DNA from: Litoreibacter sp.
GTDB taxonomy: Bacteria; Pseudomonadota; Alphaproteobacteria; Rhodobacterales; Rhodobacteraceae
Assembly (NCBI GenBank): GCA_013042765.1
Contig: JABDPP010000423.1
Coordinates: 1-5,020, forward strand
Length of the DNA stretch: 5,020 bases
Direction: 5' to 3'
This document shows positions 1 to 5,020 of the stretch, in pieces. Below the pieces are notes generated by a model. It was not told the origin of the DNA. It did not search any database and saw only the letters and a program-made list of their open reading frames with translations. Positions within the stretch are counted from its first letter, which is position 1, and each line of letters starts with the position of its first letter. A program made the position numbers and the translations under genes.

Positions 1-1233
1 ATCGAGGCCTATGCCTGTGACGCCCAGGCAGATCTGGGCGTGATCCCGCGTGAGAACGCCGAAGCGGTCTGGAAAGCCAAGGATGTCGAGTTTGACGTCG
101 CCCGCATCGACGAGATCGAGGCCGTGACCAAACATGATGTGATCGCATTCCTCACCCACCTCGCCGAGCATGTGGGCTCCGACGAGGCCCGGTTCGTGCA
201 TCAGGGCATGACCAGTTCTGACGTGCTCGACACCACGTTCAACGTGCAGCTGGTGCGCGCCGCGGATATCCTGCTGGAGGATATGGACGGACTTCTGGCC
301 GCTCTCAAACGCCGCGCCTACGAACACAAGGACACGATCCGCATCGGGCGCTCTCACGGCATTCACGCCGAACCCACCACGATGGGCCTGACGCTGGCGC
401 GCTTCTATGCCGAAATGGACCGCAACAAGCGCCGCCTGCAGACCGCGCGCGACGAGATCGCCACAGGCGCAATTTCAGGCGCGGTCGGAACTTTCGCCAA
501 TATCGACCCCGCCGTGGAAGCCCATGTCTGCGAGAGACTCGGCCTTCAGCCCGAACCGATCAGCACCCAGGTGATCCCGCGCGACCGCCACGCTGCGTTC
601 TTCGCGGCCCTGGGCGTGGTGTCCAGCAGCATCGAAAACATCGCCACAGAGATCCGCCACATGCAACGCACCGAGGTGCTCGAAGCCGAAGAGTTCTTCT
701 CAAAGGGTCAGAAGGGCTCCTCCGCGATGCCGCACAAGCGTAACCCGGTTCTGACGGAGAACCTGACCGGGCTGGCCCGGCTGGTGCGCATGGCCGTCGT
801 TCCGGCCATGGAAAACGTGGCGCTCTGGCACGAGCGTGACATCAGTCACTCCTCGGTGGAACGCAATATCGGGCCGGACACGACCATCACGCTGGATTTC
901 GCCCTCGCCCGCCTGACCTCGGTCATCGACAAGCTGGTCATCTATCCCGACAACATGATCGCCAACATGAACAAGTTCCGCGGCCTGGTCATGAGCCAGC
1001 GCGTGCTGCTCGCCCTGACCCAAGCCGGTGTCAGCCGTGAGGACAGCTACAAGCTGGTGCAGCGCAATGCGATGCGGGTCTGGGAAGAAGGCAAGGACTT
1101 CAAGACAGAATTGCTGGCTGACGCGGATGTATGCACTGCGCTCTCCGCTGAGGAGATCGAGGAGAAATTCGACCTAGGCTATCACACCAAACATGTTGAT
1201 ACGATCTTTGCCCGGGTCTTCGGCGACGCTTAG
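1..1233 (+). CDS. purB: Adenylosuccinate lyase, 5' end outside the window
   Basis: PurB is a cytoplasmic homotetrameric lyase of the fumarase/aspartase superfamily. It releases fumarate from SAICAR during IMP synthesis and from adenylosuccinate during AMP synthesis. The frame is open from base 1 (I-E-A-Y-A-C-D) to the TAG at 1231-1233, giving 410 visible residues. Alignment from memory with Bacillus subtilis PurB places the first residue near position 26, so about 25 residues are missing. The GTG at 40 is internal, not the start. Visible hallmarks are TKHDV with the active-site His near residue 45, the GMTSSDV segment near 70-76, SHGIHAEPTT near 118-127 with the second catalytic His, and the flexible-loop signature GSSAMPHKRNP near 239-249 with the catalytic Ser. 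WHERDISHSS follows near 276-285. No residue expected in the visible part is missing. It reads toward the small exported-protein genes, and no clear terminator follows. Identity is essentially certain. Confidence 0.98.
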   Translation: MEAYACDAQADLGVIPRENAEAVWKAKDVEFDVARIDEIEAVTKHDVIAFLTHLAEHVGSDEARFVHQGMTSSDVLDTTFNVQLVRAADILLEDMDGLLAALKRRAYEHKDTIRIGRSHGIHAEPTTMGLTLARFYAEMDRNKRRLQTARDEIATGAISGAVGTFANIDPAVEAHVCERLGLQPEPISTQVIPRDRHAAFFAALGVVSSSIENIATEIRHMQRTEVLEAEEFFSKGQKGSSAMPHKRNPVLTENLTGLARLVRMAVVPAMENVALWHERDISHSSVERNIGPDTTITLDFALARLTSVIDKLVIYPDNMIANMNKFRGLVMSQRVLLALTQAGVSREDSYKLVQRNAMRVWEEGKDFKTELLADADVCTALSAEEIEEKFDLGYHTKHVDTIFARVFGDA

Positions 1234-1260
1234 TACTGGCACCCTACCTCGGCTAACACC

Positions 1261-1293
1261 CTTTCTTTTTGGCGTAAATATCCCCGCCGGAGG
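1261..1293 (-). repeat. Candidate copy of a Rhodobacteraceae intergenic repeat motif
   Basis: Read on the minus strand, this stretch gives GCCTCCGGCGGGGATATTT followed by a C- and A-rich segment ending in a run of A's. From memory, GCCTCCGGCGGG-(A/G)-TATTT followed by A-rich sequence recurs very often just beyond gene ends in Rhodobacteraceae genomes. Only one copy lies in this window, so repetition cannot be shown here. The core lies 48-60 bases after the purB stop. Its function is unknown to me. The GGAGG inside it could also act as a ribosome binding site on the plus strand. Confidence 0.45.
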
Positions 1294-1301
1294 CACGGAT
1301 C

Positions 1302-1340
1302 ATGCTCCGCAACCCGATCTGGTTTTATGTCGGGCGATAG
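1302..1340 (+). CDS. Possible 12-codon ORF with a strong ribosome binding site
   Basis: An ATG at 1302 opens the peptide MLRNPIWFYVGR and stops at TAG 1338-1340. GGAGG at 1289-1293 lies 8 bases before the ATG, which is ideal spacing. The peptide is hydrophobic and aromatic in the middle and basic near both ends. It sits between purB and the small exported-protein gene, ending 42 bases before that gene's ATG, so it could be a leader peptide or a microprotein. Against this, the GGAGG is part of the repeat-like motif at 1261-1293 and may look like a Shine-Dalgarno site by chance, and ORFs this short are common. I do not recognise the peptide. Confidence 0.22.
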   Translation: MLRNPIWFYVGR

Positions 1341-1342
1341 TG

Positions 1343-1351
1343 TGCTATGGT
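1343..1351 (+). promoter_or_regulatory. Possible extended -10 promoter element for the small exported-protein genes
   Basis: TGCTATGGT fits the extended -10 pattern TGnTATnnT. The -35 region 17 bases upstream (TTTTAT at 1323-1328) is poor. A start near 1358 would leave a leader of about 25 bases before the ATG at 1383. This is pattern matching only. Read-through from purB is an alternative source of transcription, since no terminator hairpin is seen after purB. Confidence 0.3.
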
Positions 1352-1370
1352 CTCTCTACCGAGTTTCGAG

Positions 1371-1377
1371 GGAGAGG
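1371..1377 (+). promoter_or_regulatory. Ribosome binding site deciding the start at 1383
   Basis: GGAGAGG lies 5 bases before the ATG at 1383. The upstream in-frame ATG at 1347 has no comparable site and would add 12 residues in front of a well-formed signal peptide, so 1383 is preferred. Confidence 0.75.
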
Positions 1378-1382
1378 CTACG

Positions 1383-1541
1383 ATGAAGACCAGAATGGCT
1401 CTGATCATTCTTGCAGCGGCATTGGCCCCGACGCTGGCCAGTGCCCAGTGCATTCACAGCGAACAGCAGGCTGCCACATGCAAGCCGGGGACCAGCTGGG
1501 ACGCACAAACTGCAACCTGCGTGGCAGATCCGACCACCTGA
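1383..1541 (+). CDS. Small exported cysteine-containing protein of unknown function (52 aa)
   Basis: I do not recognise a named family. The protein opens with a textbook signal peptide: MKTRM, a hydrophobic stretch (about residues 5-18), then the signal peptidase I site A-S-A before Gln22. The predicted mature chain is only about 31 residues, with three cysteines (23, 33 and 46). Residues 32-47 form a cysteine-bracketed motif, TCKPGTSWDAQTATCV. It resembles the final cysteine hairpin of CBM14/peritrophin-like domains (CxxGxxWDxxTxxC), but is too short to be a whole such domain, so chitin binding should not be inferred. The next gene, 58 bases downstream on the same strand, carries the same motif with identical cysteine spacing. 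The pair is probably co-transcribed and acts in the periplasm or envelope. The odd number of cysteines would leave one free for a partner or dimer. The signal peptide, ribosome binding site and paralogous motif make it a convincing gene despite its size. Confidence 0.8.
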   Translation: MKTRMALIILAAALAPTLASAQCIHSEQQAATCKPGTSWDAQTATCVADPTT

Positions 1542-1599
1542 CGGATGACAGCCCCGCGCGGCGCCCTATCTGAGCCCTGAGGTCGATAGGAGCACCCCG

Positions 1600-2136
1600 A
1601 TGAAAAGACTTATGCTTGCAGCCCTGGTTGCGGTTATGCCCGTCGCGTCCTTCGCCATCGGCGATGAAGACGAAACGCCCCCCAAGACAACCCCCACCAC
1701 GGCAACCTGTAAAGCCACGCAGATCTGGGACGAGAAAACCAAGACCTGCGTAGATGCTCAGGACAGCCGCTTTGACGACGGCCAGCGCTATGAAGGTGTG
1801 CGGGAATTGGCCTATGCGCTCCATCTGGAACGCGCACTCGGTGTGCTTTCAACCATGTCGAACCAACAGGATGCACGCGTTCTGACATATCGCGGGTTCA
1901 TCGCGCGCAAATCCGGGAAAATGCAGGACGCGCTGGCGTTTTATGCTGCAGCGCTGGAGGTGGATGCGGAGAATATCCTGACGCGGTCCTATCTGGGTCA
2001 GGGGTTCGTCACGATGGGCCGGACGAAAGAGGCCCGTCAACAGCTTGACCGAATCCGGGAGCTTGGTGGTGCGGGAAGCTGGGCCGAAACATCCCTTGCT
2101 CGCGCGTTGGAGACGGGCCAGACCTACGGCTACTGA
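1600..2136 (+). CDS. Exported tetratricopeptide-repeat protein with N-terminal cysteine motif (178 aa)
   Basis: Probably a periplasmic scaffold or adaptor; TPR helices bind other proteins, but no partner can be named. Residues 1-19 form a signal peptide (MKRLM, then a hydrophobic core) with a likely cut after A-S-F-A. A Thr/Pro-rich linker (about 26-35) leads to the cysteine-bracketed motif TCKATQIWDEKTKTCV (36-51), which matches the motif of the preceding small protein. About three TPR-like helical pairs follow: near 58-91, 92-125 (the clearest, with YRGFIARKSGKMQDALAFY and the D-A-E-N turn) and 126-159 (YLGQGFVTMGRTKEARQQL). The tail ends in GQTYGY. AGGAG at 1588-1592 sits 7 bases before the ATG, supporting the start. 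The two cysteines (37 and 50) could form a disulfide in the periplasm. The TPR fold and export are well supported; the process served is unknown. Confidence 0.9.
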   Translation: MKRLMLAALVAVMPVASFAIGDEDETPPKTTPTTATCKATQIWDEKTKTCVDAQDSRFDDGQRYEGVRELAYALHLERALGVLSTMSNQQDARVLTYRGFIARKSGKMQDALAFYAAALEVDAENILTRSYLGQGFVTMGRTKEARQQLDRIRELGGAGSWAETSLARALETGQTYGY

Positions 2137-2192
2137 GACCAGTCCCGAACCGCCCAATTTGTCGCAAATCACGCGCTTTTCCGCACAGGTCT

Positions 2193-2209
2193 CTAATCCC
2201 TCGTTAACC
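2193..2209 (+). promoter_or_regulatory. Candidate CtrA binding site upstream of fliG
   Basis: CTAA at 2193-2196, a 7-base spacer, then TTAACC at 2204-2209 differs by one base from the alphaproteobacterial CtrA consensus TTAA-N7-TTAAC. It lies 66 bases before the fliG ATG. CtrA is the response regulator that controls flagellar genes in many alphaproteobacteria, so the site fits its neighbour. Binding is inferred from the pattern and context only. Confidence 0.5.
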
Positions 2210-2218
2210 CGGTACGGC

Positions 2219-2226
2219 GCTAGATG
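2219..2226 (+). promoter_or_regulatory. Candidate -10 element of the fliG promoter
   Basis: GCTAGATG matches 7 of 8 positions of the Caulobacter-type -10 consensus GCTANAWC. It begins 9 bases after the CtrA-like box, so the box would cover the -35 region, as at many CtrA-activated promoters. Transcription would start near 2232, leaving a leader of about 45 bases. The spacing is slightly tight, so this is tentative. Confidence 0.35.
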
Positions 2227-2263
2227 CTCGCGCGAGAGGCCCCCGGACTCGTTTGGGGCATTT

Positions 2264-2271
2264 GGGGGAAG
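2264..2271 (+). promoter_or_regulatory. Ribosome binding site deciding the fliG start
   Basis: GGGGGAAG lies 4 bases before the ATG at 2276. The frame is open upstream to 2045, but that extension overlaps the TPR gene by 92 bases and its residues do not resemble FliG, so 2276 is the chosen start. Confidence 0.65.
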
Positions 2272-2275
2272 AGCT

Positions 2276-3334
2276 ATGGATCTGGCAAATATGCCTGTTC
2301 CCGCGGGGGAGGTTTTTCCTGATGCGGGAAAGGGAAGCACTGAGTCTGAGGCAAATGGCCTGACCCGGTCGCAAAAGGCAGCCATCATTTTGCGGATGGT
2401 CCAGACCGACGGCGGCCGGCTCGACTTGCCTGCGCTCAGCGAACGCGCCCAGACGCGTCTGGCCCGCGATTATCTTACGCTGGGACAGGTCGAAAGACCT
2501 GTTCTGGACCGTGTGCTGCAGGACCTCGAGAGCGAGTTGGCTCGCGACGGGCTGACCTTTCCGGACTCGATTGCCGACACCCTGACGGCGCTCGACGCGC
2601 AGCTTTCACCGGACCTGATCTCCCGAATGCGCCAGCGTTTCGGCATATCTTCAACCGAAAACCCATGGCCGGTGCTTGATCAGACCGCGCCGAAGGATCT
2701 TTTGGCAGCACTCCAGCAAGAACATCCCAAGATCACCGCCGTCGTGCTGTCACAGCTTGCGCCGGACAGGGCGGCGGAACTCCTCAAGGATCTGCCGGAC
2801 GAGGCCGGGACCCAGGCTACCTTCTCAATCTCCCAGATCGAAAGAGCCCCTGCGGACGTCATCCGGCAAATTGGCACGGCGTTGCAGGCCGGCCACGGCA
2901 ACACCAAGGAAACCGCGCTCGACGTCGCGACGCCTGAGCTGATTGCCGCAATTCTCAACCCAACAGGTGCGCGCCGTCGTGACGAGATCATCGCGGCTCT
3001 GGGGGCGCAGGACGCCGAGCTTGCCGCGCAAGTGCGCAGCGCGATCTTCACCTTCGGTGATATCGCCGAACGGCTCTCGCCGGCCGACATCCCAACGATT
3101 ACCCGTGCGGTTCCCGAAGATACCCTGGTCGCCGGGCTCGTCGCGGCTCAGGCCAGCATGGGCGACGTGGTAGACTTCGTCCTCGCCAACATGTCTCAGC
3201 GCATGGCCAGCCAGTTGCGCGATGAAATGGCAGAACGAGAGCCTCCCTCCGAGGAGGATGGCGAGGCCGCGATGTCGGAACTGACCAACACCATCTCGAA
3301 GCTGCGCGATCTGGGTGAGATCAGCTACAGCTAA
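2276..3334 (+). CDS. fliG: Flagellar motor switch protein FliG (divergent, 352 aa)
   Basis: FliG forms the upper, rotor part of the cytoplasmic C-ring. It binds FliF and FliM and meets the stator, setting torque and rotation sense. All three domains are visible. The N-terminal domain starts near residue 29 (LTRSQKAAIIL). The middle domain begins at EHPKITAVVLSQL (149-161), a variant of the EHPQ motif that contacts FliM. The C-terminal domain has IFTFGDI (257-263), NMSQR (305-309), LRDEM (314-318) and a final LRDLGEI. Length is close to the usual 330-345. The protein is divergent: the Gly-Gly linker before the C-terminal domain is not evident. Of the five Escherichia coli torque-helix charges, K264 aligns with V289 and R297 with S325, while R281 and D288 are kept (R309, D316) and D289 becomes E317. 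The stretch before NMSQR is three residues longer. No other flagellar gene is in the window. A CtrA-like box lies upstream and a terminator follows. A FliG-family paralogue with a changed role is possible but less likely. Confidence 0.88.
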   Translation: MDLANMPVPAGEVFPDAGKGSTESEANGLTRSQKAAIILRMVQTDGGRLDLPALSERAQTRLARDYLTLGQVERPVLDRVLQDLESELARDGLTFPDSIADTLTALDAQLSPDLISRMRQRFGISSTENPWPVLDQTAPKDLLAALQQEHPKITAVVLSQLAPDRAAELLKDLPDEAGTQATFSISQIERAPADVIRQIGTALQAGHGNTKETALDVATPELIAAILNPTGARRRDEIIAALGAQDAELAAQVRSAIFTFGDIAERLSPADIPTITRAVPEDTLVAGLVAAQASMGDVVDFVLANMSQRMASQLRDEMAEREPPSEEDGEAAMSELTNTISKLRDLGEISYS

Positions 3335-3360
3335 CAGCACTCAAAGTGCGCGCCATAGAA

Positions 3361-3388
3361 AAAAGGCGACCCGAGATGGTCGCCTTTT
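3361..3388. terminator. Bidirectional intrinsic terminator between fliG and lon
   Basis: AAAAGGCGACC (3361-3371) and GGTCGCCTTTT (3378-3388) form a perfect 11-bp stem around a 6-base loop, CGAGAT. Reading plus, the stem ends in TTTT for fliG. Reading minus, the A-run at 3359-3364 becomes six T's for lon. The hairpin sits 26 bases beyond the fliG stop and 27 bases beyond the lon stop, exactly where two convergent genes would share one terminator. Confidence 0.93.
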
Positions 3389-3415
3389 CCAGTTCGTAGC
3401 GCGGAGAGATCCGGC

Positions 3416-5020
3416 TCAGTGCTTGATTGCGCCCGCCGAGTCTCCGTCCCCCTCTTTCAGGGCGGCCTGAGCGGCTTCCTCAGCCGCCTCGTCCCATTCG
3501 ATGGGCTCCGGCTTGCTGACAAGCGCATGCTCCAGAACGTCCGTCACATGGCTAACCGGAATGATGGTCAAACCCTCTTTGACGTTGTCGGGGATCTCGG
3601 GCAGGTCCTTCTCGTTCTCCTGCGGAATCAGCACCGTCTTGATGCCGCCCCGCAACGCCGCGAGAAGTTTCTCCTTCAAACCACCGATGGCCAGCGCATT
3701 GCCGCGCAGGGTGACCTCGCCCGTCATGGCGATGTCCTTTTTCACCGGGATCTGGGTCAGCACCGACACGATCGAGGTGACCATAGCCAGACCGGCCGAC
3801 GGGCCATCCTTTGGCGTCGCGCCTTCGGGCACGTGCACATGGATGTCGATCTTGTCGAACTCCGTCGGCTTCACCCCGATCTGCGGTGAGATCGAGCGGA
3901 CGTAGGAGGATGCCGCATCAATCGACTCCTTCATCACGTCGCCGAGCTTACCGGTGGTCTTCATCCGGCCCTTGCCCGGCAGCCGCAGTGCTTCGATCGA
4001 GAGCAACTCGCCACCGACGGACGTGTAAGCCAACCCGGTTACGACACCGACCTGATCTTCCTTCTCAGCGAGGCCGTAGCGGAATTTCTTCACACCAAGG
4101 AAGTCATCCAGGTTATCCGGCGTGACAACCACCTTGTCGGTGTCCTTGCGCACGATCCTCGTGACGGCTTTCCGGGCACATTTCGCGATCTCGCGCTCAA
4201 GGTTCCGAACGCCTGCCTCGCGGGTGTAGGTCCGCACCATCTCCAGAAGCGCCTCATCCGTCAGTTCGAACTCGCCCTTTTTCAGGCCATGGTTCTTCAC
4301 CTGCTTTTCGATCAGGTGCTGCTTGGCGATCTCGGTTTTCTCGTCCTCGGTGTAGCCGGCCAGCGGAATGATCTCCATCCGGTCCAGAAGCGGACCGGGC
4401 ATGTTGTAGGAGTTCGCCGTGGTCAGGAACATCACGTTCGAGAGGTCGTATTCCACCTCAAGATAGTGATCCACAAAGGTCGAATTCTGTTCCGGATCCA
4501 GCACTTCGAGCATGGCCGACGCCGGATCGCCCCGGAAGTCCTGACCCATCTTGTCGATCTCGTCGAGCAGGATCAGCGGGTTCGTCGTCTTCGCCTTCTT
4601 CAGGGCTTGGATGATCTTGCCCGGCATCGAGCCGATATAGGTCCGGCGATGGCCGCGAATTTCGCTTTCATCGCGCACGCCACCAAGCGAGATGCGAATG
4701 AACTCGCGCCCCGTCGCCCTGGCCACGGATTTGCCCAGAGAGGTCTTACCCACGCCCGGAGGGCCGACAAGGCACATGATCGGGCCTTTCAGCTTCTTCG
4801 AGCGTTGCTGCACGGCAAGATACTCGACGATCCGCTCCTTGACCTTCTCCAGGCCATAGTGGTCGTCGTCCAGGATCTGCTGAGCCTTGGTCAGGTCCTT
4901 CTTCACGCGGGACTTCTTGCCCCACGGGATGGACAGCATCCAGTCAAGGTAGTTGCGCACGACGGTGGCTTCCGCCGACATCGGGCTCATGTTCTTGAGC
5001 TTTTTCAGCTCGGCCTCGGC
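3416..5020 (-). CDS. lon: ATP-dependent Lon protease, N-terminal part outside the window
   Basis: Lon is a cytoplasmic hexameric AAA+ serine protease that degrades misfolded proteins and selected regulators. The frame stays open to the window edge, reading [10 protein letters not shown] before the internal Met at 4990, which matches the conserved Lon segment, so that Met is not the start. 534 residues are visible, and about 270 N-terminal ones (substrate-binding domain) are missing compared with a typical 800-residue Lon. In fragment numbering: Walker [10 protein letters not shown] at 86-94, Walker B ILLDEID at 150-156, sensor-like TTAN at 200-203, then the protease domain with catalytic Ser408 in PKDGPSAG and Lys451 in GGLKEK. 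The Ser-Lys distance of 43 equals that of Escherichia coli Lon (S679/K722). The last 30 or so residues are rich in Ala and acidic residues, ending AIKH. It converges on fliG and shares its terminator. The promoter, where heat-shock control would show, lies outside the window. Confidence 0.98.
   Translation of the reverse strand, partial: AEAELKKLKNMSPMSAEATVVRNYLDWMLSIPWGKKSRVKKDLTKAQQILDDDHYGLEKVKERIVEYLAVQQRSKKLKGPIMCLVGPPGVGKTSLGKSVARATGREFIRISLGGVRDESEIRGHRRTYIGSMPGKIIQALKKAKTTNPLILLDEIDKMGQDFRGDPASAMLEVLDPEQNSTFVDHYLEVEYDLSNVMFLTTANSYNMPGPLLDRMEIIPLAGYTEDEKTEIAKQHLIEKQVKNHGLKKGEFELTDEALLEMVRTYTREAGVRNLEREIAKCARKAVTRIVRKDTDKVVVTPDNLDDFLGVKKFRYGLAEKEDQVGVVTGLAYTSVGGELLSIEALRLPGKGRMKTTGKLGDVMKESIDAASSYVRSISPQIGVKPTEFDKIDIHVHVPEGATPKDGPSAGLAMVTSIVSVLTQIPVKKDIAMTGEVTLRGNALAIGGLKEKLLAALRGGIKTVLIPQENEKDLPEIPDNVKEGLTIIPVSHVTDVLEHALVSKPEPIEWDEAAEEAAQAALKEGDGDSAGAIKH

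Noticed and set aside
1258..1270. T-rich run after purB as a terminator
   Set aside because: No stable GC-rich stem precedes the T-run, so an intrinsic terminator is not supported.
1193..1573. 126-codon open frame crossing the purB end and the small exported-protein gene
   Set aside because: It overlaps two well-supported genes in another frame, its translation shows no domain or signal peptide, and its start lies inside purB.
1566..1589. CTATC/GATAG inverted repeat before the TPR gene that might mask its ribosome binding site
   Set aside because: Five pairs with a 14-base loop is too weak to support a regulatory hairpin.
2246..2250. GACTC, a CcrM-type GANTC methylation site in the fliG leader
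   Set aside because: Such a site is expected about once per 256 bases, so one in this gap means little without evidence of methylation-dependent expression.
2239..2259. GCCCC/GGGGC inverted repeat in the fliG leader, and the CTCGCGCGAG palindrome at 2227-2236
   Set aside because: Stems of only five pairs in GC-rich DNA are expected by chance; there is no link to a known operator or riboswitch.
2045..2275. 77-residue N-terminal extension of the fliG reading frame
   Set aside because: It overlaps the end of the TPR gene by 92 bases, has no FliG-like residues, and runs through the likely promoter and the ribosome binding site of the ATG at 2276.
2825..3340. Antisense open frame of 171 codons across fliG
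   Set aside because: A shadow of the high-GC fliG coding frame; the translation shows no recognisable motif.
1..5020. Mobile element, defence system, CRISPR array or RNA gene
   Set aside because: No transposase, integrase, direct-repeat array, tRNA or rRNA sequence was seen; the window is nearly filled by two housekeeping genes, fliG and two small exported-protein genes.

Overview
The window looks like chromosomal backbone from an alphaproteobacterium, most probably the Rhodobacteraceae (roseobacter-like). The grounds are high GC, the style of the PurB and Lon proteins, a divergent FliG standing alone, a CtrA-box-like site upstream of it, and an intergenic motif that I remember as frequent in this family. 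The assignment is inference; no 16S or other marker is present.

Layout, left to right. Positions 1-1233 (+) carry purB (adenylosuccinate lyase), lacking only about 25 N-terminal residues. A 149-base gap (1234-1382) holds a repeat-like motif, a possible 12-codon ORF with a good ribosome binding site, and a possible extended -10 promoter. Two small genes for predicted exported proteins follow on the same strand: a 52-residue cysteine-containing microprotein (1383-1541) and a 178-residue TPR protein (1600-2136). They share a 16-residue cysteine-bracketed motif, which suggests they are related and act together in the periplasm or envelope. A 139-base gap (2137-2275) holds a near-consensus CtrA box and a -10-like element. 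It precedes a FliG-type flagellar motor switch protein (2276-3334, +). A perfect 11-bp bidirectional terminator (3361-3388) separates fliG from lon, which reads in from the right end on the minus strand (3416-5020, N-terminus outside the window).

How the genes relate: purB (purine synthesis) and lon (proteolysis) are housekeeping genes. The two small exported-protein genes are probably co-transcribed. fliG appears to be its own transcription unit, tied to the CtrA cell-cycle and motility regulon if the box is real. No mobile element, CRISPR array, tRNA, rRNA or defence system is visible. The least explained parts are the pair of exported proteins with the shared motif and the divergent, isolated FliG.
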